Assembly (NCBI RefSeq): GCF_025371035.1
Contig: NZ_JANZXB010000002.1
Location: 372,001 to 436,000, forward strand
DNA length: 64,000 bases
Reading direction: 5' to 3'
Source: Sphingomonas sp. LC-1
GTDB taxonomy: Bacteria > Pseudomonadota > Alphaproteobacteria > Sphingomonadales > Sphingomonadaceae
Below are positions 1-8,394 of the stretch, piece after piece (position 1 is the first letter of the stretch; each line of letters opens with the position of its first letter). The notes beneath the pieces were generated by a model, which saw nothing but the letters and a program-made list of their open reading frames with translations, did no database searches and was not told the origin of the DNA. The translations under genes and the position numbers were made by a program.

Positions 1-83
1 CGATGCCCACCAGCGGCGACCCCGTCCTGACCGTCGCGGGCCTCGGCCAGATCAATCTCGCCGCCGTCCGCTCGGTCGGCTGA
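1..83 (+). CDS. flgD: flagellar hook-capping protein FlgD, C-terminal end (partial)
   Basis: Only the last 26 codons lie in the window; the reading frame enters at base 3 and ends at TGA 81-83. The tail reads ...VAGLGQINLAAVRSVG, which fits the end of FlgD, where a short Gly-Leu-Gly / Leu-x-x-Val segment closes the protein. FlgD is the scaffold on which hook subunits assemble, and it normally sits directly before flgE, as here, 38 bases upstream. The family call rests mainly on this position and the short tail, because the diagnostic FlgD domains lie outside the window. Confidence 0.75.
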   Translation, partial: MPTSGDPVLTVAGLGQINLAAVRSVG

Positions 84-121
84 GCCCGCCCCATCCCATT
101 CCTACCTAAGGTATCCCGCCC

Positions 122-1408
122 ATGTCCTTCTACACCTCGCTGAGCGGTCTCCAGGCTTCGCAGACCGACCTGTCCGTGATCTCGCACAACATCGCCAATG
201 TCGGAACCGATGGCTTCAAGAAGAGCCATGCCCAGTTCGCCGACGTGATGGCGTCGAACTTCGCGACCGACCCGACCAAGCAGGTCGGATCGGGCACGGT
301 GGTCAAGGCGAACCGCCAGGAGTTCAAGGAGGGCAATTACAAGAGCTCGTCCAACGCGCTGGACCTCGCCATTTCGGGCGACGGCTTCTTCGCGGTGCAG
401 ACCCCGGGCAGGGGGCCGCTGCAATATACCCGCAACGGGGCGTTCCAGGTCGATCAGCAGAATTACGTGACCGATTCGAGCGGTGCCCGCTTGCAGATCC
501 TGCCGGTCGATGCCGACGGCAACGTCACCGCCACCGGCGTCGACGGCCTTGCCTCTTTGCAACTGCCCGCCACCAGCGGCCAGCCCATCGCCACCTCGAA
601 GGTGACGATGGACCTCAACCTGTCCACATCGGCGACCGCGCCCACCATCGCGTTCAACCGGTCCAACATGGCCACCTACAACAACACCACCCAGACCAAG
701 ATCTACGACCCGTCGGGCAATGCGATGACGCTGACCAACTATTATGTCCGCAAGCCGCTGCCGGTCGATGCCAATGGCAATGCGGTCCAGCCTGCCGACG
801 GCAGCAGCACGTGGCTGGTCTATAGCTTCGTCGACGACGAGCAGATGAAGGTGGGCGGTTCCACCGCTCCGTCCGAGCTGACCTTCGACAAGAACGGCAA
901 CATGACCGCGCCGACCCAGCCGATCACGTTCGACAATTTCACCTCGCGCAACTCGACCAAGTCGCAGCCGCTGTCGGTCGACTATACCGGTACGTCGCAG
1001 GCGGGATCGGTCTTCTCGGTCGCCTCGCGTTCGCAGGACGGCAAGGCGATCGGCACGCTGACCGGTGTGTCGGTGGGCGAGGACGGGCTGGTCGTTGCAT
1101 CCTTTTCGAACGGCGAGACCGCCAAGCTGGGCAAGGTCGCGCTGGCCGATTTCGTCAACATGCCGGGCCTGCGCCAGGCGGGCGACAGCTATTGGCAGGC
1201 GACCGGCCTGTCGGGCAATCCCTCGATCGGTTCGCCGGCGGAGGGCACGTACGGCGCGATCAAGTCGAGCACCATCGAGGGATCGAACGTCGACATCACC
1301 GAGGAACTGGTCGACCTGATCGCGGCGCAGCGCAATTTCCAGGCGAATGCCAAGGCGCTCGATACCGCCAGCCAGATCTCGCAGACCATCTTCAACATCC
1401 GCAGCTAA
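122..1408 (+). CDS. flgE: flagellar hook protein FlgE
   Basis: Builds the hook, the curved joint between rod and filament, and is exported by the flagellar type III system. The 428-residue protein starts MSFYTSLSGLQASQTDLSVI and has the N-terminal rod/hook motif SHNIANVGTDGFKKS, then the ALDLAISGDGFF segment shared by all FlgE/F/G proteins. It ends with the matching coiled-coil partner ...GSNVDITEELVDLIAAQRNFQANAKAL. The length fits an alphaproteobacterial hook protein with a modest central domain. The ATG follows a weak AAGG ribosome site. It is the first complete gene of a close-packed operon that runs to flgL. Confidence is high from the three shared family motifs plus gene order. Confidence 0.97.
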   Translation: MSFYTSLSGLQASQTDLSVISHNIANVGTDGFKKSHAQFADVMASNFATDPTKQVGSGTVVKANRQEFKEGNYKSSSNALDLAISGDGFFAVQTPGRGPLQYTRNGAFQVDQQNYVTDSSGARLQILPVDADGNVTATGVDGLASLQLPATSGQPIATSKVTMDLNLSTSATAPTIAFNRSNMATYNNTTQTKIYDPSGNAMTLTNYYVRKPLPVDANGNAVQPADGSSTWLVYSFVDDEQMKVGGSTAPSELTFDKNGNMTAPTQPITFDNFTSRNSTKSQPLSVDYTGTSQAGSVFSVASRSQDGKAIGTLTGVSVGEDGLVVASFSNGETAKLGKVALADFVNMPGLRQAGDSYWQATGLSGNPSIGSPAEGTYGAIKSSTIEGSNVDITEELVDLIAAQRNFQANAKALDTASQISQTIFNIRS

Positions 1409-1440
1409 GCGCGCGACACGGGGGCTGACAGGAAAGAGCG

Positions 1441-2196
1441 ATGGACAAGCTGGTCTATACGGCGGCCACCGGCCTGCGTGCGCACATGGCGGCGCAGACG
1501 GCGATCGCCAACAACATGGCCAACGCCTCGACGATCGGTTTCCGCTCCGATCGCGTCGTGTTCGACCGCATCGACCTGAAGGGTGGCGGCGCGGCGTTCG
1601 AGGCGCGGATGCCCACCGCCGAGGAAGTGACCGACGCCGACCGCGCGCCGGGCACGGTGCAGCAGACCGGCAATCCGCTGGACGTGGCGATCGCCACCGG
1701 CACCGCCTGGCTGGCGGTGCAGGCCCCCGACGGGTCGGAAGCCTATACGCGGCGCGGCGACCTGGAGGTCACGGCCTCCGGCGTGCTCCAGACGGGCGAC
1801 GGTTATCCGGTGATCGGCCAGACCGGGCCGGTCACGGTGCCGCCGTACAATTCGCTGACCGTGGCGCCCGACGGCACCGTGTCGATCGTACCGCTGGGCT
1901 CGGGCCCCGATACGCAGCCGCAAGTGATCGACCGGCTCAAGCTGGCCGATACGCGCGGGTCGACCACGGTCAAGGGGCTTGACAACCTCCTGCGGGTCAA
2001 GGGTGGGGGAGCCCTGCCGCAGGACATGGACGCCACCGTCCAGGCGGGCGCGCTGGAAGGCTCCAACGTCAACATGACGCAGACGCTGGTCGACATGATC
2101 GAGAACCAGCGCAGTTACGAGGTGCAGGCCAACCTCATGAAAGAGGCCAAGTCGATGGACGAGAACAGCGCATCGCTGATGCGGCTGCCGAGCTGA
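1441..2196 (+). CDS. flgF: flagellar basal-body rod protein FlgF
   Basis: Proximal/distal rod component of the flagellar basal body, 251 residues. It starts MDKLVYTAATGLRAHMAAQT with the rod motif AIANNMANASTIGFRSD, and has the central PLDVAIATGTAWLAVQAPDG segment that replaces the DGFF box of FlgE. The C terminus is ALEGSNVNMTQTLVDMIENQRSYEVQ. The shorter length than FlgG and the degenerate central box distinguish FlgF from FlgG. A good ribosome site (GGAAAGAG) precedes the ATG. It lies 32 bases after flgE and 13 before flgG, consistent with one transcript. Confidence 0.96.
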   Translation: MDKLVYTAATGLRAHMAAQTAIANNMANASTIGFRSDRVVFDRIDLKGGGAAFEARMPTAEEVTDADRAPGTVQQTGNPLDVAIATGTAWLAVQAPDGSEAYTRRGDLEVTASGVLQTGDGYPVIGQTGPVTVPPYNSLTVAPDGTVSIVPLGSGPDTQPQVIDRLKLADTRGSTTVKGLDNLLRVKGGGALPQDMDATVQAGALEGSNVNMTQTLVDMIENQRSYEVQANLMKEAKSMDENSASLMRLPS

Positions 2197-2209
2197 GGAT
2201 TAGAAAGTC

Positions 2210-2998
2210 ATGTCTTCCGCCGCCATGCACGTCGCGCGCACCGGGCTCGATGCCCAGGATATGCGCATGCGGGTCATCTCGAACAACCTGGCCAACGTCA
2301 ACACGACCGGGTTCAAGCGCGACCGCGCCGCGTTCGAGACTTTGGCCTATCAGGTCGTCACCGCGCCCGGCGCGGCGAGTTCGACCGAGAGCAGATATGC
2401 CACCGGTCTGAACCTGGGCACCGGCGTCCGCGTCCAGGGCACCGCGCGCATCAACACCCAGGGGGCGATGCAGACCACCAACAACAGCCTCGACCTCGCG
2501 CTCGACGGCGAGGGCTATTTTCAGGTGCAGATGCCGGGGGGCACGCTGGGCTATACCCGCGCGGGCAATTTCTCGCGCTCGGCCGAGGGGCTGCTGGTCA
2601 CGTCCGAAGGGTATCAGGTGATGCCTGGCATCACCGTGCCCGAAGGGACGACCCAGATCACCATCGGCACCGACGGCACCGTGTCGGCGACGCTGGCGGG
2701 CCAGACCGCGCCCGCCGAGATCGGGCAGATCCAGATCGCCAGCTTCCCCAATCCCGCCGGGCTTCAGTCCAAGGGCGACAATTACCTGACCGAGACCGCC
2801 GCGTCGGGCGTCGCGAACATGGGTGTCGCGGGCCTCGAAGGGCGCGGCCAGATCCGCCAGGGCATGCTCGAAGGCTCGAACGTCAATGTGGTCGAGGAGC
2901 TGGTCGACATGATCGAGACCCAGCGCGCCTATGAGGTCAACTCGAAGATGATCAAGTCGACCGACGAGATGCTCCAGTACGCGAACCAGAATCTGTGA
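2210..2998 (+). CDS. flgG: flagellar distal rod protein FlgG
   Basis: Forms the distal rod that crosses the periplasm. The 262-residue protein has the usual FlgG length. The N-terminal motif is ISNNLANVNTTGFKRDRAAF, the central one is NSLDLALDGEGYFQVQMPGG, and the C-terminal one is GMLEGSNVNVVEELVDMIETQRAYEVNSK, all near-consensus. The stop TGA overlaps the proposed GTG start of flgH, so the two are probably translationally coupled. Confidence 0.98.
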   Translation: MSSAAMHVARTGLDAQDMRMRVISNNLANVNTTGFKRDRAAFETLAYQVVTAPGAASSTESRYATGLNLGTGVRVQGTARINTQGAMQTTNNSLDLALDGEGYFQVQMPGGTLGYTRAGNFSRSAEGLLVTSEGYQVMPGITVPEGTTQITIGTDGTVSATLAGQTAPAEIGQIQIASFPNPAGLQSKGDNYLTETAASGVANMGVAGLEGRGQIRQGMLEGSNVNVVEELVDMIETQRAYEVNSKMIKSTDEMLQYANQNL

Positions 2999-3732
2999 CG
3001 ATGGACACCCGTCTTTCCCCTCCGCGCTTCGGCTATGGAATCGAGCTGGCGCTGGCCGCCGCCGCAGGCGCGATGGTCGTCGCGGCGCTGGCTCCGGCCC
3101 CGGCACAGGCCAGCATCTTCGGCAAGAAGAAGCCGGCCGAGGATTTTAACACCACCCGCCCCGACGCCTATCCCGCCCAGCCCGCCGCCCAGCCCACGGG
3201 CTCGATCTTCCAGACGTCGGACGGCTATGCCGCGCTGTACGAAGGCTGGCGCGCGCGCCGGGTCGGCGATCCGCTGACCATCGTGCTCGTCGAGCGGACG
3301 GCGGCGTCCAAGTCGGCGGGCTCCAAGCTCGGCTCCAAGGGCGATTTTGGCCTGACCCCGCCCACCACGGGACCGCTGGGCTCGCTGCTTAAGTCGACCG
3401 ACCTCGGCATGAGCGGCAGCCGCAACTTCAACGGCTCGGGGGCCGCCGACCAGTCCAACTCGCTGTCGGGCGAGATCAGTGTGACGGTGGCGCAGGTGTT
3501 CCCCAACGGCACCATGCTGGTCCAGGGGCAGAAGCGCGTGACGCTCAATCGGGGTGACGAGTTCATCCAGATCAAGGGGCTGGTGCGCAGCGCGGACATC
3601 GGCATCGACAACCGCGTCCCCTCAACCCGCGTCGCCGATGCGCAGATCGCCTATACCGGGCGCGGCGACGTCGCCCGCGCCAGCCGCCAGGGCTGGCTCA
3701 GCCGTTTCTTCCAGGCCGTCAGCCCGTTCTGA
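2995..3732 (+). CDS. flgH: flagellar L-ring protein FlgH, lacking a lipobox cysteine
   Basis: L-ring subunit, the outer-membrane bushing around the rod. The C-terminal half carries family motifs: ARRVGDPLTIVLVERTAASK, GEISVTVAQVFPNGTMLVQG, and RSADIGIDNRVPSTRVADAQIAYTGRGDVA. The N terminus has a hydrophobic signal segment ending APAPAQA-SIFGKKK. There is no cysteine anywhere near it, whereas FlgH is classically a lipoprotein; a signal peptidase I site (AQA|S) is what the sequence offers. The GTG at 2995 overlaps the flgG stop; an ATG two codons later (3001) would give 243 residues instead of 245. flgI follows after 11 bases. Confidence 0.93.
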   Translation: MTMDTRLSPPRFGYGIELALAAAAGAMVVAALAPAPAQASIFGKKKPAEDFNTTRPDAYPAQPAAQPTGSIFQTSDGYAALYEGWRARRVGDPLTIVLVERTAASKSAGSKLGSKGDFGLTPPTTGPLGSLLKSTDLGMSGSRNFNGSGAADQSNSLSGEISVTVAQVFPNGTMLVQGQKRVTLNRGDEFIQIKGLVRSADIGIDNRVPSTRVADAQIAYTGRGDVARASRQGWLSRFFQAVSPF

Positions 3733-3743
3733 GGCAATAGCAC

Positions 3744-4841
3744 ATGATCCTCCGCTTCCTCCTCGCGCTTCTTGCCACCCTGTCCATCGCGGTTCCGGCT
3801 TCGGCCGACCGGATCAAGGACCTGGGCGGGTTCCAGGGCATCCGCACCAACCAGCTGACCGGTTACGGCGTCGTCGTCGGTCTGCCGGGCACGGGTGACG
3901 ACAATCTGGAATATACCGTCCAGTCGCTGAAGGCCGTGGTCTCGCGCTTCGGGTTGCAACTGCCGCCCAACGCCAATCCGGGCATGAAGAATGCGGCGGT
4001 GGTGATGGTCACGGCCGAGCTGCCGCCCTTCGCCAAGCCGGGGCAGAAGCTGGACATCACCGTCTCTTCGATGGGCAAGGCCAAGTCGCTTCGCGGTGGC
4101 AGCCTGATCCTCACTCCGCTCCAGGGTGCCGATGGCCAGATCTATGCGATGGCGCAGGGCAATCTCGCGGTCGGCGGTCTGGGCGCAGAGGGTGCCGACG
4201 GATCGAAGATCGTCGTCAACGTCCCCTCGACCGGCCGTATCCCCGAGGGGGCGACTGTCGAACGGGCGGTCGCCACCGGTTTCGACACCGCGCCGGCGCT
4301 GACCTTCAATCTGGCGCGTGCCGACTTCACCACCGCGCAGAATGTCGCGCAGGCGATCAATGCGCGCCTGGGGCTGGGCACCGCGCAGGCGATGGACGCC
4401 GTGTCGGTCGCGGTGCGGGCGCCGATGGGTGCCGATGTCCGCGCCACGCTGATGTCGGAGATCGAGAATCTCAACGTCGCCTCGGCCGAACCGCCCGCCA
4501 AGGTGATCGTCAACGCGCGCACCGGCACCGTGGTCATCAACTCGGCGGTCCGCGTCGGCCCCGCCGCCGTCACCCACGGCAAGCTGACCGTCAAGATCGA
4601 CGAAAATCAGCGGGTCAGCCAGCCCGGGCCCCTGAGCGGCGGCCAGACCGCGGTGACCCAGAAATCGGGCGTCGCCGTCGAGGAGGAACGTCGCCCGATG
4701 TTCCTGCTGAACCCCGGACCCAAGCTGGCCGATGTGGTCAAGGCGGTGAACGCGATCGGCGCGGCCCCGTCCGATCTGGTCGCGATCCTCGAAGCGCTGA
4801 AGGAAGCCGGTGCCCTCAAGGCGGAGTTGATCGTCCTGTGA
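3744..4841 (+). CDS. flgI: flagellar P-ring protein FlgI
   Basis: Periplasmic P-ring protein that surrounds the rod at the peptidoglycan layer. The 365-residue length is standard. A cleavable signal peptide (ILRFLLALLATLSIAVPASA) is followed by the hallmark start of mature FlgI, DRIKDLGGFQGIRTNQLTGY, with GVVVGLPGTGDD. Later motifs are GMKNAAVVMVTAELPPFAKPGQ, DITVSSMGKAKSLRGG and the closing NAIGAAPSDLVAILEALKEAGAL. The ribosome site is GAGG, 9 bases before the ATG. Its stop overlaps the start of flgJ. Confidence 0.98.
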   Translation: MILRFLLALLATLSIAVPASADRIKDLGGFQGIRTNQLTGYGVVVGLPGTGDDNLEYTVQSLKAVVSRFGLQLPPNANPGMKNAAVVMVTAELPPFAKPGQKLDITVSSMGKAKSLRGGSLILTPLQGADGQIYAMAQGNLAVGGLGAEGADGSKIVVNVPSTGRIPEGATVERAVATGFDTAPALTFNLARADFTTAQNVAQAINARLGLGTAQAMDAVSVAVRAPMGADVRATLMSEIENLNVASAEPPAKVIVNARTGTVVINSAVRVGPAAVTHGKLTVKIDENQRVSQPGPLSGGQTAVTQKSGVAVEEERRPMFLLNPGPKLADVVKAVNAIGAAPSDLVAILEALKEAGALKAELIVL

Positions 4842-5158
4842 CCCAGAGCATGTCATCCATCCCATCGACCTCGCCCATTACGGGGACGGTTTCCACCGAT
4901 ACCAAACGGCTGGCCAATGGCGCCAATCTGGACAAGGCGGGTACCCAGTTCGAGGCGATCTTCAACGGCATGATGCTGAAGGCGATGCGCCAGACCAAGC
5001 TGGGCGACACGCTGTTCGAGTCCAAGGCGCTCGACACCTTCCGCGACATGCAGGACCAGCAGGTGGCACAGACCATGGCCGCCCATGCCCCGATGGGGAT
5101 CGGCAAGGCGGTGACCAGCTTCCTCGCCAAATCGAAACCCGATCTTAACCACGGATAA
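4838..5158 (+). CDS. flgJ: rod-binding protein FlgJ, N-terminal domain only
   Basis: Rod-capping chaperone needed for rod assembly. It has only 106 residues: the rod-binding domain (AGTQFEAIFNGMMLKAMRQT, then FRDMQDQQVAQTMAAHAPMGIGKA) and none of the C-terminal glucosaminidase domain found in gammaproteobacterial FlgJ. A separate peptidoglycan hydrolase must therefore open the wall for the rod, as in other alphaproteobacteria; none is evident in this operon. The GTG at 4838 overlaps the flgI stop; an in-frame ATG at 4850 is an alternative. flgK follows after 15 bases. Confidence 0.93.
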   Translation: MTQSMSSIPSTSPITGTVSTDTKRLANGANLDKAGTQFEAIFNGMMLKAMRQTKLGDTLFESKALDTFRDMQDQQVAQTMAAHAPMGIGKAVTSFLAKSKPDLNHG

Positions 5159-5173
5159 CGTAGTCCGAGTCGC

Positions 5174-6517
5174 ATGGGCGATCTGCTCTCCATCGGCGCT
5201 TCTGGCGTCCGCGCGTATCAGACCGCGTTGACGGCGGTTGGCGAGAATATCGCCAACACCGGCACGGACGGCTATTCGCGTCGTTCGGCCGGGTTGAGCG
5301 AGGTCGCGTCCGCTGGTGGATTGACCGCCAACAGATTGTCGGGTGGGGCGGGCGTGACCGTCACCGGCATCGTCCGCGCAAGCGACGCCTATGCCTCGGC
5401 GACGGTGCGATCCGCGACCTCCGACCTGAAGCGGACCGAAGCGGGTGGAGTCTGGCTCAGCCGTATCCAGGACGTGATGACCGGGGACGAGGTTTCCAGT
5501 CGCCTGACATCATTCTTTACCGCCTCGCGCGCCCTGGCGGCGGACCCGACCTCGTCCGCACTGCGTACCACGATGCTGGAAGCCGCCAATTCGGCGGCTT
5601 TCGCGTTTACCGCGACCGACAAGGCGTTCGATTCGATGCAGGCCGATTTCGACGGTCAGGCACGCGATGCGGCGCGTGGGCTGTCTTCGCTCGCGCTCTC
5701 GCTCACCAAGGTCAATGACGGCCTGAGCCGGACCCAGGCGGGCACCTCTGCCGCTGCCCAGCTTGCCGATCAGCGCGATCAGTTGCTGTCGCAGATGAGC
5801 GCCCTGTCCGACATCAGCGTGACCACCGACGAACTGGGCCGGGCGACGGTGCGGATGGGTGATCGCGCCGGGCCGGTCCTCGCCTCGCCCGATTCGCTCG
5901 GTTCGGTCAGCTATTCGCGGAAGAGCGGCGGGGGGATCAGCTTCACGGTCGTTTCGCTGGGCAAGGCGACCGAGGTGGTGCCGGCCGGGGGCACGCTGGG
6001 CGGCCTGGTCGACGGGGCGGAGCGAATCGCGACGATGCGCGACAGTTTCAACGCGGTCGCCAAGGATTTCACCGACACGGTCAACGCGATCCAGCGTCAG
6101 GGGCAGGATGCCGATGGCGCGACCGGCACGGCCATGTTCAGCCTGACCTCAGGCACCGCATCGATGACGGTCGCGCTGACCGATGCCTCGAAGATCGCGG
6201 CGGCAGGCGTCGGTCAGGGACCGCGCAATACCGACAATCTTTCTGCGCTGGAATCGGCGCGCAACAGCGGCCAGTTCGAAACCCGCGTCACCCAGATCAT
6301 CACCGAAAACGCCTCCGCGCTCAAACAGCGTCAGACGATCGCGGATGCGCAGACCGCGATCCGCGACGGGGCCAATGCCGCCCTGACCGGCGCGACCGGC
6401 GTCACTCTGGACGATGAGGCGGTGTCGCTGATGCGTTTCCAACAGGCCTATTCCGCGTCGAGCCGCGTCATCCAGGTCGCGCGCGAGACCCTTCAATCCA
6501 TTCTTGAGATTCGGTGA
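5174..6517 (+). CDS. flgK: flagellar hook-associated protein 1 FlgK
   Basis: Hook-filament junction protein. It is 447 residues long, at the short end for FlgK. The N-terminal motif TALTAVGENIANTGTDGYSRRSAGL is diagnostic: the family has GYSR where FlgE/F/G have GFK. The C terminus has VSLMRFQQAYSASSRVIQVARETLQSILEIR, the typical FlgK terminal helix. The middle is a low-complexity helical region. Its stop overlaps the proposed GTG start of flgL, so the two junction proteins appear coupled. Confidence 0.96.
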   Translation: MGDLLSIGASGVRAYQTALTAVGENIANTGTDGYSRRSAGLSEVASAGGLTANRLSGGAGVTVTGIVRASDAYASATVRSATSDLKRTEAGGVWLSRIQDVMTGDEVSSRLTSFFTASRALAADPTSSALRTTMLEAANSAAFAFTATDKAFDSMQADFDGQARDAARGLSSLALSLTKVNDGLSRTQAGTSAAAQLADQRDQLLSQMSALSDISVTTDELGRATVRMGDRAGPVLASPDSLGSVSYSRKSGGGISFTVVSLGKATEVVPAGGTLGGLVDGAERIATMRDSFNAVAKDFTDTVNAIQRQGQDADGATGTAMFSLTSGTASMTVALTDASKIAAAGVGQGPRNTDNLSALESARNSGQFETRVTQIITENASALKQRQTIADAQTAIRDGANAALTGATGVTLDDEAVSLMRFQQAYSASSRVIQVARETLQSILEIR

Positions 6518-7413
6518 CGGCGATGCAGATTTCGACCTCCACCCTGTATGAAAGCGCCACGCGTCGCATGACGGCCCTGCAAAGCAAGGCCAACGAGCTG
6601 ATGACGCAGAACGCGACGGGCAAGAAACTGCTCAAGCCGTCCGACGATGCCGCCGCCTCGGCACAGGTCGCGCAGCTCAACCGCGCCGACGCCGATGCCG
6701 AGGTGTATAAGAGCAATGTATCGGTCGCCAAATCGGTGCTCCAGCAGGTCGATACCACGCTGGGCTCGATCGCCGGCCAGTTGCAGAATGCCATCGAACT
6801 GGCGACCAAGGCGGCCAACGGCACGCTCAGCGACTATGACCGTTCGGTGATCGGCGATCAGTTGACCGCCATTCGCGACCAGCTCGTGACGCTGGGCAAT
6901 ACGCGCGACATGCGCGGCCAGCCCTTGTTCGGCACGGTCGACGGCACCAATCCCGTTCAGGTGTCCAACGGCAGCTACAGCTATGCCGACCCCAAGACGT
7001 CGGCGATACCGATCGACAGCGATCAGTCGGTCGAGATCACGGTCGGGGCCGAGCGCGTCTTCAAGTCGGGCAGCACCGACACCTTCACGGTGCTGAATAA
7101 CCTGATCACCGCGCTCAAGACGCCGGGCAGCGCCACCTCCACGATCAGCAGCGCGATCGACCAGTTGAACGCGGCCAACGACAATGTCGGCGCGGTGCAG
7201 GCCTCGGTCGGTGCGCGGGGCACGCGGGTCGAACTGCAAGAGACGATGCTGCAGACCGCCAGCACCGATCGCGCCACGCTTCGCTCGAGCGTCGAAGATG
7301 TCGACATCGCGACCAATATCGCGCAGTTGCAACAGACCATGACCGTGCTTCAGGCGACCCAGGCCAGCTTTACGAAGCTGTCGGGCCTGTCGCTGTTCGA
7401 TTATCTGAAATAA
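6514..7413 (+). CDS. flgL: flagellar hook-associated protein 3 FlgL
   Basis: Second junction protein, structurally a flagellin relative. The 299-residue protein starts with a flagellin-type helix (MQISTSTLYESATRRMTALQ, with a GKKLLKPSDDAAASAQVAQL motif). It ends EDVDIATNIAQLQQTMTVLQATQASFTKLSGLSLFDYLK, the normal FlgL tail. The GTG at 6514 overlaps the flgK stop; the ATG at 6523 (MQIST) is an equally good start and matches the family N terminus better. It is the last gene of the flg run; motA starts 114 bases further on. Confidence 0.94.
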   Translation: MTAMQISTSTLYESATRRMTALQSKANELMTQNATGKKLLKPSDDAAASAQVAQLNRADADAEVYKSNVSVAKSVLQQVDTTLGSIAGQLQNAIELATKAANGTLSDYDRSVIGDQLTAIRDQLVTLGNTRDMRGQPLFGTVDGTNPVQVSNGSYSYADPKTSAIPIDSDQSVEITVGAERVFKSGSTDTFTVLNNLITALKTPGSATSTISSAIDQLNAANDNVGAVQASVGARGTRVELQETMLQTASTDRATLRSSVEDVDIATNIAQLQQTMTVLQATQASFTKLSGLSLFDYLK

Positions 7414-7527
7414 TCGCCATGGGGTCCGCGCCTCCTTTTCCGCGCGGTAACCCTATGGTGACCAAATCCGGTTAATTCAGACATCTGACGGCCTCCGTGC
7501 CGGTCCCTGCTGGAGAATCGGTTCACC

Positions 7528-8391
7528 ATGTTTCCTGCCATCGGCCTTGTCATTCTGCTCGGCATGGTCTTCGGCGGCTTCGCCATCACTGGCGGCGCGC
7601 TGGGGCCCGTGTTCGAGGCGATTCCCCATGAAATGCTCATCATCGGCGGTGCGGCCGTCGGTGCGCTCGTCATCGGCAACTCCGGCGCCGAGCTGAAGGC
7701 GCTGGGCGGCGCGATGGGCAAGATCTTCAAGGGGCCCAAATACAAGAAGCAGGATTATCTCGACGTCATCTTCCTCGTCTCCAAGCTGATGAAGATGCTG
7801 CGCACCGAGGGCCCGATCGCGCTGGAACCGCATGTCGAGGACCCCAAGTCCTCCTCGGTCTTCGCCGAATATCCCCGCCTGGCCGCCGACCATACGCTGG
7901 TCAACCTGATCGCGGACACGCTGCGCCTGGTCGTGGTGTCGTCGGGTACGCTCGACGTGCATGCGGTCGAGGAGGTCATGGATAACGCGATCAAGACCCA
8001 TCATCACGAGGTCGAAGGGCCGCAGGGCACGTTGCAGAGTTTGGCCGACTCGCTGCCCGCCCTGGGCATCGTCGCCGCCGTGCTCGGCATCGTGAAGACC
8101 ATGGGCTCGATCGACAAGCCGCCGAGCGTGCTGGGCGGGATGATCGGCTCGGCGCTCGTCGGCACCTTCATGGGCGTGTTGCTCGCCTATGGCATCGTCA
8201 ACCCGTTTGCGGGCCGGTTGAAGCAGGTGATCGACGCCGACGCCGCCATCTATCACGTGGTCAAGCAGATCATCATCGCCTCGCTCCACGGCCATCCCCA
8301 GCCTTTGGTCATCGAAGCCGCGCGCTCGGGCATCAAGCACAAGGACCAGCCCGGTTTCGCCGAGGTGTTCGACGGTCTGCGGGGCAAGTAA
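7528..8391 (+). CDS. motA: flagellar motor stator protein MotA
   Basis: Proton-channel stator subunit of the flagellar motor in the inner membrane. The 287-residue protein has four membrane segments: two at the N terminus (FPAIGLVILLGMVFGGFAIT and EMLIIGGAAVGALVIGNSG), then a cytoplasmic loop, then two near residues 172-225 (LPALGIVAAVLGIVKTMGS and MIGSALVGTFMGVLLAYGIV). The loop has the RTEGPIALEPHVEDP segment whose charged residues contact FliG in the family. Both conserved prolines of the channel helices appear to be present. The upstream 114-base gap may carry its own promoter, but no clear one was seen. Confidence 0.97.
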   Translation: MFPAIGLVILLGMVFGGFAITGGALGPVFEAIPHEMLIIGGAAVGALVIGNSGAELKALGGAMGKIFKGPKYKKQDYLDVIFLVSKLMKMLRTEGPIALEPHVEDPKSSSVFAEYPRLAADHTLVNLIADTLRLVVVSSGTLDVHAVEEVMDNAIKTHHHEVEGPQGTLQSLADSLPALGIVAAVLGIVKTMGSIDKPPSVLGGMIGSALVGTFMGVLLAYGIVNPFAGRLKQVIDADAAIYHVVKQIIIASLHGHPQPLVIEAARSGIKHKDQPGFAEVFDGLRGK

Positions 8392-8394
8392 GCC

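Noticed and set aside
7414-7527. A sigma-54 promoter before motA
   Set aside because: I looked for TGGCAC-N5-TTGC forms in this gap and found only poor matches, so none is claimed although rpoN is nearby.
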